Position numbers and translations under genes: made by a program
Notes under the pieces: generated by a model
Databases searched by the model: none
What the model was told of the DNA's origin: nothing
What the model saw: only the letters and a program-made list of their open reading frames with translations
Shown here: in pieces, positions 56,996-64,000 of the stretch
Numbering within the stretch: the first letter of the stretch is position 1
Layout: each line of letters opens with the position of its first letter
Source: Terfezia claveryi
Lineage: Eukaryota; Ascomycota; Pezizomycetes; Pezizales; Pezizaceae
Length of the DNA stretch: 64,000 nt
Reading direction: 5' to 3'
Assembly (NCBI GenBank): GCA_015179025.1
Contig: WHUX01000052.1
Span: forward strand, 124,001-188,000

Positions 56996-59622
56996 ATGTG
57001 GTCCCCTATGCTTTCTATTCCCGGCGTATCAATGCTCTCAATTTTTGTTGGGGCCACATTAGCTCAGATATCTCGAATTTCGCCCTCGTTAGCAAGACCA
57101 TTCACTATCCAGCTCCCCATACCTGCTATCAAAAACCCAATCACTTCATACAAAGACCCCAAGACAAATAGCCAGATTGACTTTTACGAAGTTAAAATTA
57201 CTCCATTTACGAAAAAGTTCTTTCCAGATATAGCAGGACCCGGTGCTACTCTTGTTGGCTATGATGGGACAGAGCCTGGCCCCACGTTCTTGATAGCAAA
57301 GGGCATAGAGACACTCGTGAGAGTGGTGAACGATAATTCGGGCTCCAGTGGTGGTAATGGTCGATCAAGTGCATTGCATTTACATGGCAGTTACAGTGGG
57401 TTCCAACTCACCCAAATTACCAGGGGTTAACTAATCAATAAATGTCGTTGGTTCTCCCAGGTCGAGCTCGTAAGTTTTTTACAACCTTCACAACAACGTC
57501 ACGTTTTCGAATAATCAAGATTTTAGCCGCTAACCACATGCCTTTAAAGCTTTCGATGGTTGGGCACATGATCTTATCCCTCCCGGAGCTTATAAAGATT
57601 ACTATTACCCAAATAAACAGTCCGCAAGAACTTTGTGGTATCATGTATGTGACCACATCTTACTGTAATACGTGTATGGGATTTTAAATTGCTTTGGATT
57701 GCTAAGGGTCCGTGAGCGCAGGATCACGCACATCGCCTTACGGCTTTGAATAACTACGCTGGTCAATATGGTACATATATTTTGTACGATGGAGCTGAAG
57801 AAGAGCGGCTTAACCTTCCTCGAAGTGGTTCACCCTACGATATTCCCCTAGTTTTGAGCTCGAGATTTTTTACTGCAACTGGAAATATTACGGATGAGTC
57901 AACAGAGCGGACAAGCATTTATGGCGACACTCTCTCGGTCAACGGTGTGATCATGCCATACATGGAGGTAATAGGCAGGAGATATAAATTTAGGCTCCTC
58001 AACGCTGCATCTAGTAAATCGTTCAGACTGAAACTTTCAGTTGACGGGACAAATGAAGGGGTCGATATGTTAGTGATAGGAAGTGACTCTGGTATCATGC
58101 AAACGGTGGTGGCTACGAATACTTTGTATATGGCGATGGCGGAAAGATGGGAGGTAACTCACCAAAGCATATGCCCAACTGTGGCAAACGGGAATAAGGC
58201 TGACTAGTGTAGGTAATTATCGACTTCGAGCCGTACGTAGGCCGGAATCTTACTCTGGCCACGGACACAATTTTTGCGGATACCATATATACTGGCCCTG
58301 AAGCGTCAACCCTGTTGCGATTTGTGGTAACTAATGCACCAGTCACTGACACCACTGGAAACAAAGTATTCAAGAACGGTGATCCTCTTGTTGACCTGTC
58401 ACTGGATCGACCAACTGGACTTAGTAGGGCAATAGACCAGTCATTCCTGTTTGAAAGAAAGATTGGTAGGCCTTGGACCATTAACGGACAAGTCTTCGAT
58501 GATGCGGCAAACAGGGTACTTAGGAATGTCCCCCGTGGCACAACCGAGAAGTGGGAGATGAAGACAACTGGCGGATGGTCACACCCGATTCATGTTCACT
58601 TAGTTGACTTCCAGGTGGTGAGCCGCACAGTTACCAATCCTAATCAGGCACCCGGACGTACAGTGGTAGAAACATACGAGTCTGCCGGCTTGAAGGATGT
58701 GATTACACTTGGAGAGAACGAGAGCGTCCAGGTTGTTGCAAGATATGCTCCCTGGGAAGGCATTTACATGTTCCACTGCCATAACAACGTTCATGAGGAT
58801 AACGACATGATGGCTGCTTTTAATGTAACTGCCCTTGCTGACTTTGGATACCCCGATACTACAGTTCTGTCAGACCCAATGGACGCTAGGTTCAGGGCTA
58901 AACCTTATCCAGGATCTCCAGATGTAGCCCAAATCAACTCGGAGGTTCTGCCATTTTATGTTTCCTTGGATGCCTATGGCAATGTGAAGCAGGTCAACCA
59001 ACATCTTGATGAATACTGGGCAAGTAAAACAGGACACTTGACACCCACTTCAACACCCATGGCGGGTTCATCAAGTTCAGTAACAAAGAACCCCACCAGT
59101 CCTACGATTTCTAGCCCTTCCACGACCAAAAGTTCAAGCACAAAAACAAGAGGCGCAACGAATTCTACAGCGGAACCCAGGGATGATGGCCGTTGTGGGA
59201 TAGCTTTCAGCAGCGCACCGTGCCAGAAGGGTGGGCCAAGGGGCCCTTGCTGTTCTCAACACGGGTGGGTGATGATTGTTGTCCCAACTTTGGTCCATCT
59301 ATATATGCTAACCCGTCTTTAAGTTGGTGTGGGGATACACCGGATCACTGTCTGCCATCAGAAGGATGCCAATTAGGATGTACCTCAACAACGCCAGTCC
59401 CCACCACTACGAAGGATGGGAGATGCGGGACTGACTTCGACGGATCTATATGCAAGGGCTGGCAATCGTGAGTGTATCGCGTTCGACATTTGAGTTCATA
59501 CTGATGTTTTGTTGGATAGAGGAGAATGCTGTAGCCAATACGGGAGGTGCGGGAAAACAAAAGGTCATTGTGGGGCTGGCTGCCAAAGTGGGCCTTGCAC
59601 AGTGAGACCACGACGCTATTAG
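56996..59622 (+). CDS. Multicopper oxidase fused to two C-terminal CBM18 domains
   Basis: Seven exons (56996-57395, 57461-57469, 57550-57644, 57722-58153, 58213-59264, 59324-59467, 59520-59622) give 744 residues. A signal-like N-terminus ([19 protein letters not shown]) leads into a bilirubin-oxidase/CotA-like oxidase with all copper motifs: HLHGS (His128, 130), WYHDH (His168, 170), HPIHVH (436-441) and [13 protein letters not shown] (500-512, with a Met axial ligand). Such enzymes oxidise phenols, pigments or metals with O2. A Ser/Thr-rich linker follows, then two eight-cysteine CBM18 domains (from Cys640 and about 700): [17 protein letters not shown] and [17 protein letters not shown]. Exon 2 is 9 nt long (GTCGAGCTC) and, with acceptor AAAG at 57549, restores the family motif HGSYSRAPFDGWA. 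No key residue is missing. Likely secreted and wall- or chitin-associated. Confidence 0.9.
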
Positions 59623-60534
59623 AATTTCCTTAATTTTGCCTCAGAGAATCTTTGAGTTGGAAGGAATGCATGAAGTTTAGGTAAATTAGGTTGTAGAATT
59701 TGGCACTGCACGAAAGGGCGATATTGGTCTTACATATAGAAGGATTATTGGGCTTGATTCGCTATATACCTGGCGCTTGATCCACAAGCAGGAAATCAAA
59801 TTACCAAGAGCGGGACAATGGTCTGCTGATTTCTAAAAAGAATACGCATCCGTCACTGTGAATTCTGTTGATATTCTTCTCTTAAGCGGGCAAAGACAAT
59901 AAGCCCTTATGTACTAAGTACGTTCCATGGTCTAGCTGAGGCCGTTGAATTATACCAGCGGTCTGATAGTGTACTCTGTTGAGGTACCAGACTAGGTACT
60001 TCGGCATAAGGGTGGTCTATAAACTACTCAGGGTAAGAGATACCGCGTCCATGCTCTTAAGGGGATAAATATTTGTCTTTGAATTCAATCTATTTCCCTA
60101 CCATTCTTATTACTAAATTGATGGTCTTGTTTGATGGTCTTGCCCTGAGGCCAAGATAGAACTTCATAATCCCAAGGACTCTCAACTTGGATTATTTTAC
60201 CTCGATTGCTTCGGTCGCCCCCGCGTCTTCATTTTGCTTTTTAACTCCACCAACTTCCTTCTGTCCTCCAAGTTCTTATCTGCGAAATACTACGGTAATA
60301 TTCCAGGCAAGCACTGTACTAGACTTAGATATGTAGGTAGTCAGGTTGTACGTACATATTAGCCTCATGCCTACCAACATTATCACTATTTACCCCATCA
60401 AGTACTTTCCTTCGTAGTCAATCCACCCTAGTCTTCACACCGGTATCCAGCTTCTTGAACATGAACTCCTTATACCTACCGCCCCTTACTTGCTGTCTCT
60501 CCCATTCGCTAACTTAACTCTGAGCCAATCGAAT
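59623..60534. other. Intergenic, no gene recognised
   Basis: A degenerate TACCAGACTA lies at 59985-59994. The stretch otherwise looks like ordinary downstream and promoter DNA. Confidence 0.4.
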
Positions 60535-63500
60535 ATGCCCTGCCTTACCGATCTTGAGGATGGCCATAAGCAGGATGTCAAGGTCCTCCGCAAGTACTTC
60601 CAGCAGGGGATGCTTACATACAGAGCGAAGCGAATGATGAAGCGTGCTGCGGAAGAGCTCAAAGGGAGATGGGAGGTGAAATCAATAGGGGTGGGTGACA
60701 GTTGCACTCCTCTCACCAAAGTTTGGTTTGGTTCATGAAGTAGTTTGAGCTGATGAACAAGGTAGCTGTGGCTCAATACTGAACGGGACTCGATGGCCAA
60801 AGTCTGCGGGACTGAAGCGAAAGAAATTCTCGAGAGAGCAGATGCCTGGGCAGTTTCCAAGTAGGTGCTTCCTTCCTGAAGAAAAAACAATGGTCAAGGG
60901 TACTGTGAGGCCTTACATACAAAAAAAAACATACTCACCGGGCAACTGGGAACCTATCTAGTCCGGACCCGGATTGGGCAAATTCAAACTCCCTGTGTCC
61001 GTGGCGATCATTCGTAGCTCTAGCAAATGCTCAAGCACGTTCCCAGTCGACTACAGGTCAAAATGCTGTAACCAAGGAAGACATACGTCTCCTTAGAACG
61101 TGGTTCAAGCGTGGTATGCTTACAGGTTATTGCAAGAAGATGGTGAATCACTTGCGTGCTCAAGGTCATCTGAATGCCAAATTTTGGACGGATCAGAGGA
61201 TTACGGTACATATCCATTCCGATTCGCCGCACACATGATTATCCATGACTGACAGGCATGCCATCACATATACAGAACTGGATAAAGTTGGAAAAGGCGC
61301 TCATTACCATGTATTCCGGGGAGGAAGCTGCAGTGCTCGACATTGCTCTTAAATGGGGCATAAATGGCCACAGGTGAGAGAGACTTCAAGGATTACATGG
61401 TTTTGCAGTTGGTTCCATCTGATTGCTTGAATGCTCAGGAATCCCAATGTTGAGCCAGAGTCAGAATGGTTCTCGTGGGACCTTGAAATGATGAACTACC
61501 GAAGTAAGGGAATTAGGATTAAGTCCGATGAGCCTGAGGGCTTCACCTTTGGAGTTCCTATAAGCCTCACGACCCCTGTAAAAATTAAAATGGAGCATAG
61601 CATAGGAAACCAGCATAACCCCACAAATTCTGGCATACAAATGAGTACCAGCACGCTATCTACCTCAGTGAGTCAGCAAAATTGCCTGCAGTCTGGCCCT
61701 GTTTTGGCGTATGTAGATCTAGGTTTAGCAAAAGATCCGCAGATGGTAAAAGCTCGTGAGGATGCTATGGGGCAAGAGCAGCTTCGTCAACAACAGCACG
61801 AGGAAGAAGCAGATCTAGCTTATCTCAGTCAGCAAGAAAGAACACGGCATGATGAAGAAGAGCAAAAATGCACCTGGCTCCGGGAGCAGGAAAAAATTCG
61901 ATATGAGCAGGAGGAGGGAAGACAGGCCAGAATCCGTGAGCAAGAGAAGTCAAGATGTGAAGAGGCTCGACAAATCAGGATCCGTGAACACGAAAGGATT
62001 GAGGCAGAAGCAAGACAGGCGAGGTCCCACGAGCTGGAAAGGTTAAGACGGGAGGAAGACAAAAAACAGGCTAGAATCCGTGAGGAAGAAAGGTTAAGAT
62101 ACGAAGAGGCTCGAGAAGTGAGGATCCGTGAACTAGCAAGGATTCGCCAAAATAAGGAAAGACAGACTAGAATCCGTGAACAAGAAAAGCTAAAGCGTGG
62201 GGAAGGACAGGCTAGAATACGCGAGGAAGAGAGGCTAAGATATGAAGAAGAGCCTCGACAAGTGGATATTCGTGAGCAGGCAAAGATACAAGGGGAAGAA
62301 GAACTGCAGGCCAGAATCCACGAAGGCCAAAGACGAGCCCAGCTTAACGATCAGGTATCGTTGAAGGAGAAGGAGAGGCTGGATGCCCTACACAGATCCC
62401 TTTGCCAGCACATTAGACTGGAAGGGGGGAAACGAGAGAAGGGAGAAACACTACAAGAGAAAGTAGAGAGAGAGGTATATTTTCGTGAGGAAGAGCGGCT
62501 TAGACATGAACATGAGGAGGCCCAACTGCTTGAAAGAGCAAACGGTCTGGAGCATCAGGCACGACCGACTGTGGAGGCCCAAATGGGGGGATGTCAAGGG
62601 GAAGTTGTTTTAGGGTCTGAGTCAGCAGTAACAAGGTCACGGTTGGAAGAGAAGTTTGAATCTAGAGGTGAGGTTGTGCAATGGAAGGTATCTAAAAGCC
62701 AGGGGAGAAATGAAGAAGAAATAATGCTGCCAGTGGGAAAAGACGGAGGGGCTGTGAGATTACTTGAGGAAGAGGCCACAGCCGCCCGCAGGTTTACTAC
62801 CAACATTACAGACTTTCGAGAGGGAGACGCTATCAAGGTGACAGGAATTCATATCACCCCACAAACAATTTTCGAGATCCAGGGACCATTTCAGGATTAT
62901 GAGAGCAACGTTTTACGCCGTGAAATTAGAGCCCAAGCCCAAAGGGACACTGTTGCTAAAAACAATACCGACACCAATGCCGTCTCTAGCATCGAGAGTA
63001 AACAAACTCTTTGTAACGGAAATTGTAATTGTGCCGCGGTGAAGGGGAACACACCATGTAATCCGCTGCGCTTGGAAGAGTTAGGAAGTACTGGTACCAT
63101 AATGTGTTCAGCCTTCGCACAGGAGGGCTCCCATGCAGAGCACCTGGATGCACAACGGGTGCAAATTATCGACACAGAATGTGAAGAAGCTAACGCCCCT
63201 GAACTGCACGCCCCAGGAACACCTGTTCCCACTGTAGAGCAAAGTATAGCAGCACTTCAGGCAGATGAGGTAGGGGGATATGACTCTACGGCAGGTGAGA
63301 ACGCAAGGACAAAGGTTAATACCACCGACCTCGAAAAAAGTCATCATAGGCAGGCCGATGATACACATGACGACCTGGTGGTCTTTCAAAGCCGACCTCG
63401 ACGCAATGCACAAGACTCAAATGTGGCGAGAGACAACATCAAGAAACGACCCAGAGAAGCAAAGAACAAGCAGAAGGGGGCTCTGCAGCAGTTTCTGAAT

Positions 63501-63632
63501 GGAGCAAGGGGGTTAGGGCTGCCTGGGCTAAGCCCGAGTGGGAATGTCACGGTGAATATTTTCAATGTTAAGAGAATGAAGGTCAAACATCTGCATGCTG
63601 GCGCACCAGCAACCCCTGGAGATTCTGGGTGA
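60535..63632 (+). CDS. Coiled-coil protein with duplicated N-terminal motif, unknown function
   Basis: The large exon (about 61438-63632) joins upstream through an intron at 61376-61437 that restores WGINGHRNPNVEPESEWFSW. It contains about 250 residues of Arg/Glu/Gln-rich heptads, a repeated unit like ARIREQEKLRYEEARQ (residues roughly 120-310 of the exon), a predicted long coiled coil. A basic patch (KKRPREAKNKQKG) precedes a C-terminal GLPGLSPSGNVTVNIFNV. Upstream exons probably start at 60535 (MPCLTDLEDGHKQDVKVLRK). They hold two copies of a motif, LRKYFQQGMLTYRAKRMM and LRTWFKRGMLTGYCKKMV, which looks like a short helical duplication. The two N-terminal junctions are not fully resolved in phase. 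No catalytic domain is seen. Confidence 0.6.
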
Positions 63633-64000
63633 CGCCCGAGGTCATATGCATCGTTGATTTTTTTATATTTGCTCGAGTTTTGTCATATTCTTTCTTCAGT
63701 CCGGTCTCTATAAGTTTAGTTGCATTTACTTCATATTTTGGGTCTGCCAAAGATGGCATGGTCCAGGGGGTTACCTATAGCAATAGGAAGGTCTGTGTTG
63801 AGCCTGCAAGTTTATTTAGTTGTAAAGATGTGGTTACATGGTACTCAATTTTAGATGAGGATGGGTTATCAGACCTAAGTTTCACCAGGGTCTGTGTGGA
63901 TAATGTAGCATGAAAACACAAGACCGGATTTATATATAGTAAATACCTACATATAGATATAAGTGTTGCTATGCGCTACGCTACAATCTCCAGACAGAGG
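63633..64000. other. Right-edge intergenic sequence
   Basis: Probable 3' flank of the coiled-coil gene; nothing else is recognised before the window ends. Confidence 0.4.

Noticed and set aside
1..64000. tRNA or rRNA genes
   Set aside because: I saw no cloverleaf B-box pattern or rRNA core by eye; a tRNA scan was not possible here.

Overview
The window is nuclear DNA of a filamentous ascomycete. The evidence is short GT-AG introns (about 50-95 nt) with CTAAC/CTGAC-like branch sites, fungal-type proteins (SCY1-like pseudokinase, UNC93-like transporter, GPI-type Cys-rich wall proteins, CBM18 chitin-binding domains) and fungal transposons (Fot1/pogo, a Tad-like LINE, Ty3/Gypsy with a chromodomain). 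Low gene density, many transposon relics and AT-rich blocks resemble a gene-sparse Pezizomycete such as a truffle or cup fungus. That placement is inference; no species can be named.

Layout: 1.4-3.1 kb, a single-pass membrane protein; 3.9-5.1 kb, a decayed Fot1/pogo transposase; 7.0-8.0 kb, a Cys-rich GPI-type protein; 8.4-9.7 kb, foldback and short inverted elements; 10.3-12.6 kb, complex I ESSS subunit and mitochondrial branched-chain aminotransferase, both on the minus strand; 14.2-17.4 kb, SCY1/SCYL2-like pseudokinase; 18.9-20.3 kb, a Gly/His/Ser-rich membrane protein; 23.0-23.5 kb, a solo LTR with a perfect target duplication; 25.4-26.2 kb, a secreted protein of three CBM18 domains; 28.2-30.1 kb, a 5'-truncated LINE with poly(A) and a 14-bp target duplication; 33.0-35.1 kb, an UNC93-like transporter with two microexons; 37.8-38.8 kb, minisatellites; 39-47 kb, an AT-rich transposon nest (two copies of a TIR element encoding a Myb/SANT-like protein, the second split by a Gypsy element, plus a solo LTR); 48.0-49.5 kb, a caspase-like protein; 50.0-51.5 kb, a tocopherol-cyclase-like protein; 54.1-55.2 kb, a decayed fungal rhodopsin-like membrane gene; 57.0-59.6 kb, a multicopper oxidase fused to two CBM18 domains; 60.5-63.6 kb, a coiled-coil protein of unknown function.

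The genes do not form an obvious operon-like cluster. Housekeeping functions sit in the left third. Surface or secreted genes (two Cys-rich proteins, the three-CBM18 protein and the oxidase-CBM18 fusion) are spread among repeats. The most notable points are the oxidase-CBM18 fusion, which needs a 9-nt microexon to restore its copper-site motif; the CBM18 gene in which all five introns split a cysteine codon as TG|T; a TAGTCTGGTT-type decamer found at least 16 times in non-coding DNA, often as inverted pairs; and a Gypsy relic whose seven in-frame stops all look like Gln codons changed by C-to-T.
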